Below are positions 8,293 through 17,547 of a stretch of DNA of 64,000 bases, piece by piece. The position numbers and the translations under genes are program-made. The notes beneath the pieces were generated by a model. The model was not told where the DNA came from. It ran no database searches and worked only from the letters and a program-made list of their open reading frames with translations. How positions within the stretch are numbered: position 1 is the stretch's first letter; the number at the start of each line of letters is the position of its first letter. Source of the stretch: SMWN01 sp965261165 (GTDB lineage Bacteria; Pseudomonadota; Gammaproteobacteria; Eutrophobiales; Eutrophobiaceae); assembly GCA_965261165.1 (NCBI GenBank), contig OZ253445.1, forward strand, positions 1,550,001 to 1,614,000, in the 5' to 3' direction.

Positions 8293-10689
8293 CTAGTCAG
8301 CAGCTTCCCGCATTTTCCCCCTAGCTATCTCTGCGCGCTTCTTGATTCGTTTGATATGTTCCGCTTGAAATACTTTCTTTTTAAATTGCTCTCGCCTGTC
8401 TTCTTCTTTCCAGTCGTAGAGTTCTGCTGCTATTTTCCGTTCTAGCTTTTCTTCTTTTTCTTTTTGTCTTAAAAGATCTTCCTTATTCTCTTCTTTTGCA
8501 GCTTCTGCAATTTTTTCTTCATGTTGTGCATCATCCAGAGCCCTTTTTGCTTCTTTAAGTTTCTCTTCTGCACGTTGCATTTTTTGTTTCAGGGAATCAT
8601 TGCCCTCCCCTTTTTTAGCATATTTGGCTTTTAGCTTGTCGGCATGCTTTGCTGCTGATTTTCTGGCAGCTTTCGCTGCATCCTTGATTTTACGAATTTC
8701 ATCTAATTTATCCTTGATTTGTTGCGCTTCATTTTCCAGTTTCGTCCTCTCAGCTTTAAGTGAAGATTCAAGTTCGGTCTTCTCCTGTTCAAAGTGCGCT
8801 TTATATTCCTCAATGATTCTGTCCGCTTCTTCTTTTGCGGCGACACGCCCAGCTTCAGCAGCTGCCTTTTCTCGCTTTGCCCGTTCCAGTTCTTCGTTAT
8901 TCTGCGCTACTTTTTCTGCAAGCTTACGCTTTTCACTTTCCAATAAAGCCTTTGCCTTCGCCTCAACTCTCTTTTCCAATTCAGCTTGTTTTGCACGCTG
9001 CTGCTCTGCTTCCTCTTCGATCTTCTTTTTCTCTTCATGAACACTGTCTTTCAAACCTTTTGTTTCATCCAGTTCACGCCTAGATTCTTTCACCTGTTTT
9101 TCAAATTGTTCCTTTATCTCTCGTATTTGCTCTTCAGCACTAGTCTTCATTTCCTGAAGCTTTTTCATTTCCTCCGTGTTTTTCGAATAAACCTCTTCAA
9201 GCTTTTCCTTTTCTTCTCGCATTCGTGATTCAGCATTCTTTTTAGATCGTTCAATCTTTTCCTGCTCTTCCTTACGTTTCTTCTCTACTTCATCCTCAGC
9301 CAGTTTTTTCTGCCTTTCTATTTCAGTTTTTTCCTGCTCAAGTTTTTTTCTTTCCGCCTCATGGGCTTCCTTTTGTTTTTTATTTATCCTCTTACTTTCT
9401 TCTTTTTGTTTTTTCTTTGCTGCTTCGAGCTCCATCTTTTTTCTAGCTAAATCTGTTTCTAATATGGATGTTCTGACTGCGATATTGGTAATATCATCAA
9501 TAGTCTGTTCAGCATTTTCCTTGACAATTTTTGTTTCAACTGCTTTTTTCGGGGACTCCTTAGGAGTTCCTTTTCGAGTGAATGATGTGATAGTCTGATC
9601 ATCTTGGTCCTGGTCATTTGCAGCATGAGGGTTTGACACCAAACCACCTTCAAGATATGAAACATAAATGCCAGCCTGGGTTAATAAAAATGCGGCAGCA
9701 GAACTTCTACCTCCTGTGTCACAATAGAGAATGTATTGAGTCTCTGTGTTAAATTTATCTAATTGAGTACGCAATATATTCAAGGGGATGTTTATGCTAG
9801 TTTCTATGTTTGAGATTTCATATTCTTTGGCGAATCGCACATCAACCCATACACCCCCTCCGTCAATAATTTCCTGAGCTTTATCAAAAGATATCGAAAT
9901 TAAGGATGGCTTTTTGATCAACTCTGCAAAATTCTCCTTGCTCAGTTGCATCAAAATGCCATCTGTTAACATTGTTATCGTGGAGTTTCTAGTCGAGTCA
10001 GTTAGCAGCGCTTCTTCGCCAAAGCTATCGCCCATTGATAACTCACCTAATTTAACCGGACTTCCTCCCTTCTTGGGGATCCTGGTGACTTCGCAAACGC
10101 CTTCCTCAATGATGTAATAATTCTCACCAGGCTCTCCTTGCTTGATTACTGTATCACCTTTATTGAATTCAGTAGCCTCTAGGTAGGTAAAAAGCTGCTG
10201 AATATTAGCCATCGGCAACCGAGCAAACAACTCCGACTGCAACATTTTTGTCATCCAGTCAGAAGAGTCCTCTTCCTCAATATGACTGACCCCCATTTCA
10301 ACACCAGTATTTGTGATATCTACATCTTTATTGCCTTCGTGCACCATTAATCTATCCAGCACACCCCGATCCAGTCTCAATATCACTACGGGTGTTTTTG
10401 CTTTGGCTGAGAATTGTCTTGGTTGTAGTTGAGAAAGTGCATATCTGGCATTTTCAGTGCCACCAACTATTACGCTCTGTACGCTCTTGTTAGCGATTAA
10501 TTCCAATTTACCCTCAAGAACGTAATAAGAGTAAACATCTCTATCTCCTTCCTTGAAAACAAATTTTTTCTTTTTAAATTCAAGCAGCTCAGCTACCCTA
10601 ACCGCATCGTTTTGTGCTCCTGGAGACAGGTCACTAACTGGGATAAGTTGCTTAATGATTCCTACAAATTGTTCTATTTTTTCAGACAT
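8293..10689 (-). CDS. cNMP-binding / rhodanese protein with long coiled-coil tail
   Basis: A 798-residue protein with three parts. Residues about 10-110 look like a degenerate cyclic-nucleotide-binding (CAP-ED) domain. About 150-270 form a second, better one (FNKGDTVIKQGEPGENYYIIEEG, then GELSMGDSFGEEALLT). About 275-355 is a rhodanese-like domain with YCDTGGRSSAAA, where the cysteine is in the active-site loop. From about 400 to the end the chain is almost wholly charged coiled coil rich in E, K, A and R. No signal peptide or membrane segment is visible. The modules suggest a cytoplasmic sensor or scaffold; ligand and partner are unknown. Confidence 0.85.
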   Translation of the reverse strand: MSEKIEQFVGIIKQLIPVSDLSPGAQNDAVRVAELLEFKKKKFVFKEGDRDVYSYYVLEGKLELIANKSVQSVIVGGTENARYALSQLQPRQFSAKAKTPVVILRLDRGVLDRLMVHEGNKDVDITNTGVEMGVSHIEEEDSSDWMTKMLQSELFARLPMANIQQLFTYLEATEFNKGDTVIKQGEPGENYYIIEEGVCEVTRIPKKGGSPVKLGELSMGDSFGEEALLTDSTRNSTITMLTDGILMQLSKENFAELIKKPSLISISFDKAQEIIDGGGVWVDVRFAKEYEISNIETSINIPLNILRTQLDKFNTETQYILYCDTGGRSSAAAFLLTQAGIYVSYLEGGLVSNPHAANDQDQDDQTITSFTRKGTPKESPKKAVETKIVKENAEQTIDDITNIAVRTSILETDLARKKMELEAAKKKQKEESKRINKKQKEAHEAERKKLEQEKTEIERQKKLAEDEVEKKRKEEQEKIERSKKNAESRMREEKEKLEEVYSKNTEEMKKLQEMKTSAEEQIREIKEQFEKQVKESRRELDETKGLKDSVHEEKKKIEEEAEQQRAKQAELEKRVEAKAKALLESEKRKLAEKVAQNNEELERAKREKAAAEAGRVAAKEEADRIIEEYKAHFEQEKTELESSLKAERTKLENEAQQIKDKLDEIRKIKDAAKAARKSAAKHADKLKAKYAKKGEGNDSLKQKMQRAEEKLKEAKRALDDAQHEEKIAEAAKEENKEDLLRQKEKEEKLERKIAAELYDWKEEDRREQFKKKVFQAEHIKRIKKRAEIARGKMREAAD

Positions 10690-10810
10690 ATCCTAAAATT
10701 CTTTTTGGGTCATCCCTAGAACAGTAGGTGATTTCCAATTATTTTCAATACTAGTTCTATGCATATCTTCGTTATGACGATTATATCTAGACTCGCACTC
10801 TTTCATAGCT

Positions 10811-11754
10811 AAGACCTTCACATCATTCAAAACCACTGAATAAGACGTATAGGCAATAGCATTAATTTATAAAGTTTGTATGAAACAGTTTCATTTTGCG
10901 AGAATTCTCCTTTAATCGTCACAGCAATAGCATAAAACCCCTCAATGAGCGTGTTTTAGTTATTACTTATCCATTATCGAGCATTCAGACACAATACATC
11001 TACAGATAACGTATTTGTTACTGTAGGTTCATTCCCTTCCCCTCTTAAAGGCGATAACTCATTGCGATCAGCCTAGCACGGGCTTTATTCCTTTCCAACC
11101 CTAAATATCGTGCCTTACCTAATCCATAATAGCAGATATACATGTAATACCTGTTCTGTACCTTGTGTTTGACTGTTAACGGTTTATGCGACAGCCCGGT
11201 GTATGATTGTAGTTTGCTTAGCTTAATTTTTTATTATTGTTTATTCTGGCTATTGTTTCTAATTGGCATAAGCACTATCTACATAGACTTGTCTAGGCTC
11301 ATTGGCTTGGCTCAAATCATTGAATGCTTTTGTGTCATGGGCCATTTACCTGCGGTACCGGTCATTTTCTTGATAAACTCATCTGCATTGCCATTTGATG
11401 TATAGCTTAAATCCATCGGGGGGGGGGTTATGCTTGCCGTCTGCTATGGTCTTTATATTGTATGTTGCTTGTGGGTCTTGGGTCCTTGTTTGTTCTTTAA
11501 TGTTTATTCTTTTTCATCCAACATTGTTGCACCTCGCAAACAGTGGCATCAATGCTATTGATAGGGCCTATCACAACAATAATGCTTTTTTCAGCTAAAT
11601 CTTTATTGATTGATGTCCTACTAAAGGCATATCTGCGAACCAACCTTGGGTAGTCCTACGGGATATTCTTTCCAAGACATGATGAATAATCCTTAAGGTT
11701 TTTAGAATGGTCTTATTGTTCCTGTTTCGGTAGAATCAGTGCGGATTATGCAAG
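10811..11754 (-). mobile_element. Decayed IS5-family element, copy 2
   Basis: It repeats 5535-6157 almost base for base for about 500 bases and then carries some 300 extra bases missing from copy 1. On the minus strand broken frames encode IS5-type transposase pieces: FNDLSQANEPRQVYVDSA and, further on, GKARYLGLERNKARARLIAMSYRL. The region also holds a G9 run at 11419-11427. No complete frame survives. Confidence 0.7.
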
Positions 11755-12003
11755 GGTCTCGAATAGTAATAAATTTTGGGTCGGTAGTTTCAATGTGGTA
11801 CGAACCGTTCAAGAACATCGGCGAATTGAGTGAGGTTATTTTATTTGGATAACAGCAACACAAATAGTGATGCTTAGTAAATTGAGCAAAAGCGTATAAA
11901 TCAATGGCGTATAAATCAATGGCGCTTTTTCCACGTCTACAATTGAGCCAGCAATTTTTTGGCGCACCTATCCCTAATAGAAAAGTGATGCTGAGTATAA
12001 CAA

Positions 12004-12369
12004 TCAATAAAATAAAATACAGCCCCAAACTATGAGAGTATTGAGTAATGCAATAAGGACAGCGGCAGAACTAACATCTTTAGCGCGACCTGATAACTCA
12101 TGCTGCTCACCTCCGAATCGATCAACAATAGCTTCCATCCCTGAATTAATTAATTCTATGACCAACACCAACAAGATTGCACTGATGAGTAATGTTTTTT
12201 CCGCGCCTGTTTCACCAAGATAGAAACCCAGCGGAATAAATACTAGAGAAAGATATATTTCCTGTCGAAATGCCGCCTCATTTTTGAAGGCAGCAACCAA
12301 TCCCTGTCTGGAGAAGCCAAAGGCTTTGAACAAACGTTTAGGTCCGGTAGTCCCTTGTGAGGCCATCAA
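12004..12369 (-). CDS. dgkA: Diacylglycerol kinase
   Basis: A 121-residue integral membrane protein of the prokaryotic DgkA family. It shows NEAAFRQE near the first helix and the signature ELINSGMEAIVDRFGGEQHELSGRAKD, which holds the catalytic glutamate and ATP-binding residues. Three membrane helices are evident. It phosphorylates diacylglycerol to phosphatidic acid, recycling lipid from membrane-derived glycan synthesis. It lies 47 bases downstream of tpx on the same strand. Both start and length suit the family. Confidence 0.95.
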   Translation of the reverse strand: MMASQGTTGPKRLFKAFGFSRQGLVAAFKNEAAFRQEIYLSLVFIPLGFYLGETGAEKTLLISAILLVLVIELINSGMEAIVDRFGGEQHELSGRAKDVSSAAVLIALLNTLIVWGCILFY

Positions 12370-12416
12370 GAGTGAAATTAATTTTTATACAGTGGAGTGT
12401 TCTTCTAATAAAACCA

Positions 12417-12914
12417 TTACAATAAAGCGAGGGCAGCGTTGTAATTTGGTTCATCGGCAATCTCGGAAACCAACTCTGTATGTATCACCTTGTCATTTTC
12501 ATCGACGACGACAATGGCACGTGCTGTGATTCCGGCTAATGGGCCATTCTCTATTAACACACCATAGTCTTTTGCAAATTTGCGTGAACGCATCATTGAA
12601 AGTGATACTACGTTATCAGTACCTTCTGCTGAACAAAAACGTGACATGGCAAAAGGAAGGTCTGCAGAGATCATCAGGAAAACGCTGTTTTTTCTATTTG
12701 CGGCCGAATCATTAAATTTTTTTGTTGATAGTGCGCAGGTTGGGGTATCAAGGCTAGGAACAATATTGAGCAGTTTCTTTTTTCTGCCATAGTTATCCAG
12801 ACCAACGTCAGTCAATTCACTATTCACCAATGAAAAGGCGGGAGCCTGTTCGCCAATTACAGGCAAATCTCCACTGGTATTTATTTCATTTCCATGCAGG
12901 GTTATTTTAGCCAT
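12417..12914 (-). CDS. tpx: Thiol peroxidase (atypical 2-Cys peroxiredoxin)
   Basis: A 165-residue Tpx. The peroxidatic cysteine sits in PSLDTPTCALSTKKFN and the resolving cysteine in RFCSAEGTDNV. SADLPFAMSRFC and the C-terminal VVVDENDKVIHTELV are family-typical. The enzyme reduces hydrogen and lipid peroxides using thioredoxin. It is the last intact gene before the IS-rich stretch at 12983-16500, whose debris begins about 70 bases upstream of its start. Confidence 0.96.
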   Translation of the reverse strand: MAKITLHGNEINTSGDLPVIGEQAPAFSLVNSELTDVGLDNYGRKKKLLNIVPSLDTPTCALSTKKFNDSAANRKNSVFLMISADLPFAMSRFCSAEGTDNVVSLSMMRSRKFAKDYGVLIENGPLAGITARAIVVVDENDKVIHTELVSEIADEPNYNAALALL

Positions 12915-12982
12915 CTCGGTTTCCTCTATCTAATATAATTTTGATAGTATTGTAGGCATATGGAACAATGAGGTCATCTATT

Positions 12983-14384
12983 TTATCTGTATTTTAACCA
13001 CATCCAGACACCACTCATCGCTAGCAGCAAAAATAATACTGCCATAAAATTAACCAGTAATACACCCGTCTGCCCCAGTATCCTGCCATTATGAATTATC
13101 TAGGATGACTCTGTTAGCAACAAATAGAAATATCCAGTTCTGTAACACATAGATTATCCACGATTGTCCGCTTTTGGTTTGATTACTAGAAGGCTCCCAG
13201 AGGTGCCTCGCAACTACCGGCTGAGCCGCAGACATTAATACTGCAACCAGTAGTTTATCTGAGAGCTCATGACCTTAGGGCGTCATACCTTGCCAGCTCC
13301 CGGGCTGTGGTGAATGGATAAGCTACCATCGCTATAAACGCAGAACCCGGATCTTCGCCTTCACATAATGGCAGCGGTGACGATCTGCTGGGATCTGCAA
13401 TACCCGTCCTTCAAAGTGCACATAGTTGTCCTTTCTCACCGTCCGCTCGAAACGCTCGCCCAGGATGTCATCCAGCACCGATAAATCCCGGCACGCCACA
13501 AAGGCTGAGCCATCTTCTGGCGGCGGCTGTGTAAACTCCACGTTGTAAGCTGGTAGGTAGGTCTCTGCCAGATGGGTATTGGCTTCTTCTATATCCGTGA
13601 TGCCCACCAGAGCCAATTCCCAGAGCCAATTCTTTGCCCAGGCGATCCTAGTGCGTGCTGAATACACGCTCGGAACCGCCTCTAGCCTCTGGCGAATAGA
13701 CCAGGATCATCTCAATGCCTAATTGGCCCATAGCCCGCCCAAACTGGGTCAGGTTCGCCTAGTCTGCTTTCCCATCCGCCTCCCGTAGTCCAGTAATGGC
13801 TGCCTCGGTCTGTCTACAAAGAGCAAAACAGCCCCCTGACCTTCGATGACGTCACCAACACCCTGAAAACTGCTCTGCGTTCCTTACCTCATCGCAGAAG
13901 AACATTGAGCAGGGTTCATTGGTGCATCATCCATAGTGACAATCAGATCCCAGTACTGCCCGGTACCCATAAATGCTTGACTGCCGTCCTGATGCAACAT
14001 CATCCCGGCCAGGGTGACCGATCACCAGGGTGACCGATCACGCTGTTTACGGGGCGTTACCTGCGATAAGCGTTTGTCGATGAGACCCTCTCCAGGCCTC
14101 GTCTTTATATTGATCTATGTAGCGACGAAATGTCCGGGCACAAACACCCAGCAATAACGCCGCCGCCTCTTGGGTTAGATGGCTCTCCGTCCAGCCTCTA
14201 TAAGCTTCCTCGAATCTCATCAATCGAGTCTCCTGTAACCACTCTGTCCGTCTCATAAGCGCCCCTCCTCGGGATACTATGAAAACCGGACAGTTTGTGT
14301 GTTGCTAACAATATCTAGGATGACTCTTTCCAAAGGTAATCCTTTGTCACGATAATAAAGTATCATTAATTTATCATGCAAATC
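12983..14384 (-). pseudogene. PepSY-type membrane protein gene, C-terminal part, split by an IS
   Basis: Two pieces on the minus strand read as the end of a PepSY-associated membrane protein. Piece one (14384-14312) gives LHDKLMILYYRDKGLPLERV then ILD. Piece two (13097-12983) gives IHNGRILGQTGVLLVNFMAV, then a hydrophobic segment ending SGVWMWLKYR and a stop. Together they fit the family's pattern of GLxxERVxLDxHxGR, a final helix and a short basic tail. The ISNCY-type element lies exactly between them. Even after joining there is a one-base frameshift at the junction, so the gene is dead. The N-terminal part was not found. Confidence 0.55.
13112..14310 (-). mobile_element. ISNCY-type insertion sequence remnant with terminal repeats and target duplication
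   Basis: The element is bounded by tgttagcaac (13112-13121) and its exact inverse gttgctaaca (14301-14310). The 16-mer tatctaggatgactct flanks it on both sides (13097-13112 and 14312-14327), which looks like a target duplication. Inside, the minus strand holds a helix-turn-helix start (14047-14256, with TQEAAALLLGVCARTFRRYI) and a later piece (13332-13667), separated by stops and frameshifts. The start resembles ISNCY-group transposases. It is inactive. Confidence 0.65.
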
Positions 14385-14684
14385 CACGCCTCTAGTCTTT
14401 GGTAGTTTTAGCAGGTTTTCCAAGGTATTATCATTGACCAAGTTAACGCTTATGCTCACGATTTTCCATCTGATGCAGTGCAGAACGTCCATTTGCTTGC
14501 GGAGTTTTTCGCGAGCGTTCCATTGCCATAGTGTTCGTGAATGCTGGCCTTGGAATAGGCTGTTGTTGATATTTATTTGCCAAGCCCAGTTAAAGCACCA
14601 TAAGTTTTATTTCGTCGCCAACCATTGTATAAAGCACTTATTTTAAACAGATTCTTGTCAAGTAATGAGCAAATCAGCATTTTT

Positions 14685-14920
14685 CCCTATTTCCAAATGA
14701 GCCAATTTCATTTTCCATACGTAGTTGATAGGCTGCATTTATAGTATACCCTTCGATCATAGTTTTTAAGGTGAGCTTTTCGCTAATCGGAGCAAGGGGG
14801 GTTCATTTTTGCTATCAGGTGCTTTGCGTGTCATTCCAACTTCAATATTGTAGAGTAGAAACAATCCAAATTCACCGCCTACAGGAAAATCACTTCCAAA
14901 GGCAATAAATGCCTCCATTA
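14685..14920 (-). pseudogene. Amidohydrolase (YtcJ-like) C-terminal fragment
   Basis: The minus strand reads MEAFIAFGSDFPVGGEFGLF and, after a frameshift, PISEKLTLKTMIEGYTINAA then YQLRMENEIGS. The GSDFPV aspartate motif followed by an 'ISxxExLxxYTxNAAYQxxMExxIGS' block is characteristic of amidohydrolase-3 family enzymes. Only the C-terminal third is present, with at least one frameshift, so it is a relic. Confidence 0.5.
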
Positions 14921-15280
14921 TCTTTTATGGATTTCATCCTATATCTTTTTGCCGATCTGTCTTTTCCTAGGGAAGGGTTTATAAATTTCTCGTCTCCTAT
15001 CCATGTTACCGTGGTCTGCGCCAGCACATTTAAGTGCTCCAAAACGGGGTAAATCTTTATCTTTCGTTAAGATCACATGCGTCATAGAAAATCTACTTTT
15101 TGTATTTACCCCAAATCCCCAGATAGAGTACCGCCAGCGCTTCAAAGGGCCTATGAATCCCTCTTTCAAGTCTTATGGCTGGCTATGACAGCAGATAGAG
15201 GACTTATCGATTAATAGCTCGAAACATGAGATGACCCGACATGCAAAACGGGTCTTATTGATGCGCAAACACCAACAAAA

Positions 15281-16260
15281 TAGGTTGTTTATAACACTAG
15301 ACGATCTTATAGCAGCAGAGCATCCCTAGCCTAAGCTTGAGGCCTTATTGTCATTCGATGAGCTGGCTAAACCTTAGGTTAAGCTCTATTCGGTTAAAGG
15401 TCATAAAGAAAAAGGCGTGGCCTTTGGCTTATGCGCCCTGGTGTTACAATTCATGGAAGATATGAGCGCTCGTGAAATGGAATGTTTTTTGCGAATGGAT
15501 TTTTTTTGCAAGAGAATGTTCTTTGCAAGAGAACAATTCTGGAAAATGGTTTTGTGAATTGGATTTAGGGGAGCAGTCCCCGGATCACAGTTACTTTGGT
15601 GATTTTCGGAAACGCCTGGGTGCAGACCAGGCACAGAAAACTTAATGGCGATTTTTAACCGTGTTGGTGAAGAACTGAAGTCTATGGGTTTAATGCGCCA
15701 AGTGTTGACCTTTGTTGCTGCCAGTCACTTAGGTGAGTCAGCTAAGCACTTGGGACGATAGAGATCGTGCCATTCAGGCCGGTTTAGAGAAGTTTAATCA
15801 TAAGACCGCTGAAACAATAACGGTTGCTCAGCAGGCACGCTTTGGTGGTAAGGGCGGTAACAAGTTTTGCTAGGGTGATAAAGAACACATATTGATTGCT
15901 AGGCGAAGTGGTTTAATCAATAAGATTGCGGCCACATCAGCGATAATAACCGATGCTGAAGGACTTGCTCACGTTTGCCCCACAGGAGGTGCTTTTTTTG
16001 GCGATAAGGGGCACTGTGTGAACCTGGCCAAAACCACCATCAAGCGCAAGGGCTGTCATGATGCCACGATCAAGCCAGCCAATATGCAAGGCAAAGAGAC
16101 TAAATTAAAGAGCGTTGGCTTGCAGCCATGCGTTCACCTTATGAGCGTGTCTTTGCTCACCGTAACCGGCGGGTTGGTTATCGTGGTTTGCAGAAGGTGC
16201 AATCTCAGGCAGGCATCCGCGCACTGACTTTCAACCTAATAAAGAGTGATGACGCTGGGG
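15281..16260 (+). pseudogene. IS5-family transposase, degenerate
   Basis: Scattered frames on the plus strand spell an IS5-type transposase in order: VKGHKEKGVAFGLCALVLQF (from about 15396), then LMAIFNRVGEELKSMGLMRQ followed by VLTFVAASHL, then QARFGGKGGNK, and an open piece at 15892-16227 with GLINKIAATSAIITDAEGLA then HVCPTGGAFFGDKG. Several stops and frameshifts break it. It is a different IS5 lineage from the copies at 5535 and 10811. Confidence 0.65.
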
Positions 16261-16314
16261 TTTGAAGACATAGATAGATTGGGTTTTGAAGACATCAATT
16301 TAATACCTGCCCAA

Positions 16315-16362
16315 GGTAAATACTAGGGTAAATACTGGGGCAAATACTAGGGTAAATCTGCC
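16315..16362. repeat. Four 12-bp tandem repeats
   Basis: The unit ggtaaatactag recurs with one or two changes at 16315, 16327, 16339 and 16351 (the last only partly matching). It lies just outside the IS5 pseudogene in non-coding DNA. Confidence 0.6.
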
Positions 16363-16701
16363 TTCCATTTACCTAAAGGGCAGACCTAAGGCACTAATAG
16401 CCTAAAATAGCCCATTGGGACTTAAATAAAGCGGACTATTGTCGTTTATTTGAACAAATATGTGAATTTTGACATTGTTTTAGATTAACCGACAAGCCCA
16501 TATCTATCAATTGGTTTAATTGTTAAGCAACAATGATAAATAGAAAATGTCCGCTTCTGGCCGTTAGCAGTATAATTTAATTTCCAGCTAAACCTTCTGC
16601 TTTTACGTGGACATTGCTCCTGCATTTCCAGTACTTCCGCCATCTTTGGCGGTCGCACTATTAAGTAGACGCTCAGTTAATCCTAAAAATTAGTCATGAC
16701 T

Positions 16702-17142
16702 CTAGAGTTGTTTGAATTCAATGGATTGTTTCGAGGGTGCTGACGTAATTGCGGTTAACAGCTTATTGGACATCGTATCAAGCAACTCATCGGAATATTC
16801 CCTTGTTGGTTGATTGCCCCAAATTGGCGACGGCCACGCAACATCATCTTTGTAACGCACAATATGATGTAAATGTAGTTGCGGTACCACATTGCCTAAT
16901 GCGGCGACGTTAATCTTATCTCCTCGAAATTCTTCTTCGATTACTGCAGATAAGAATGCCGACTCTTTTATTAGCTGTATCTGATCTTCATCGGATAGAT
17001 GATGAATCTCACTGGTATCTTCTCTGTCTGGAACGAGAATAAACCAAGGATAATTAGCATCCTTCATTAGCAATAATCGACACAAGGGAAAACTGCCAAG
17101 CACCAAGCAATCATTAAGTAATTGTGTATGAATATCAGTCAT
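16702..17142 (-). CDS. HIT-family protein
   Basis: A 146-residue histidine-triad protein. The triad region reads PQLHLHHIVRYKDD (LHLHHIV, a variant of HxHxHxx). The upstream parts CRLLLMKDANYPWFILVP and INVAALGNVV fit the HIT fold. Members hydrolyse or transfer nucleoside monophosphates; the substrate here is unknown. An IS256-family remnant starts 12 bases upstream of its start and IS5 debris lies behind it, so it is an isolated survivor in a disturbed stretch. Confidence 0.88.
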   Translation of the reverse strand: MTDIHTQLLNDCLVLGSFPLCRLLLMKDANYPWFILVPDREDTSEIHHLSDEDQIQLIKESAFLSAVIEEEFRGDKINVAALGNVVPQLHLHHIVRYKDDVAWPSPIWGNQPTREYSDELLDTMSNKLLTAITSAPSKQSIEFKQL

Positions 17143-17149
17143 TGGCTAT

Positions 17150-17295
17150 TTTTAGAGTTATTGTCAAATCTGGTGTTTCAGCATCTGAATCAAGCGGCGA
17201 CCTAGTTAACGTCTTTCACCTCGATTCCATCTTTGAATGTTACTCCTGTTATGACTTTTGCCAAGTAGTTAAAATCGCGCAGGCGACGCCTTATA
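17150..17295 (-). mobile_element. IS256-family remnant, terminal fragment (copy C)
   Basis: From gagttattgtcaaa (17155) for about 140 bases the sequence matches the ends of the elements at 20630 and 31797, including the reverse of the C-terminal transposase coding part. It is more diverged than the other two and only one end is present. Confidence 0.7.
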
Positions 17296-17464
17296 TGATG
17301 TTCTTGTTCATCAGCTCGCAGTTTTGCTAGCGGCTTCCTCCAGACCGCCCCTCGCGAGTTGGCCATTGCCATTCGCTAGTAGTTATCATCTAATAGCAAT
17401 CAAATTGCTAAGGATAGTGACTTTCCTACAGAGGACTTTCACCTCATTAGTTCATGCCCATGCT

Positions 17465-17527
17465 GGGCGTACACAAATCACTTCAGCGGATGACTTACAT
17501 CCGCCGCTGAATTTTGGCGTTATGCCC
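17465..17527. other. attC-like integron recombination site
   Basis: The stretch opens with gggcgtaca and ends gttatgccc, imperfect inverse repeats, with GTTATGC (17519-17525) fitting the GTTRRRY core. Between them ttcagcggatg (17482-17492) pairs with catccg plus ccgctgaa (17498-17511) to form a long bulged hairpin around acttA. Size (63 bp) and order fit an attC site. It lies 20 bases before the PLD nuclease gene. No integrase gene is in the window. Confidence 0.5.
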
Positions 17528-17547
17528 TAAAAGGATGGTCCCTACAA

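Noticed and set aside
8600..9228. Plus-strand frames opposite the coiled-coil protein
   Set aside because: They are antisense shadows produced by the E/K/A-rich codons of the real gene, giving Phe/Ser-rich low-complexity peptides.
11702..12028. 108-codon minus-strand frame after dgkA
   Set aside because: It runs into the IS5 remnant, contains a 17-bp duplication (tataaatcaatggcg), and shows no family-like pattern apart from a hydrophobic start.
14939..15169. 76-codon minus-strand frame in the IS graveyard
   Set aside because: I recognise no family, it overlaps an IS end-like repeat near 15110-15180, and nearby genes are all broken; the frame is probably chance.
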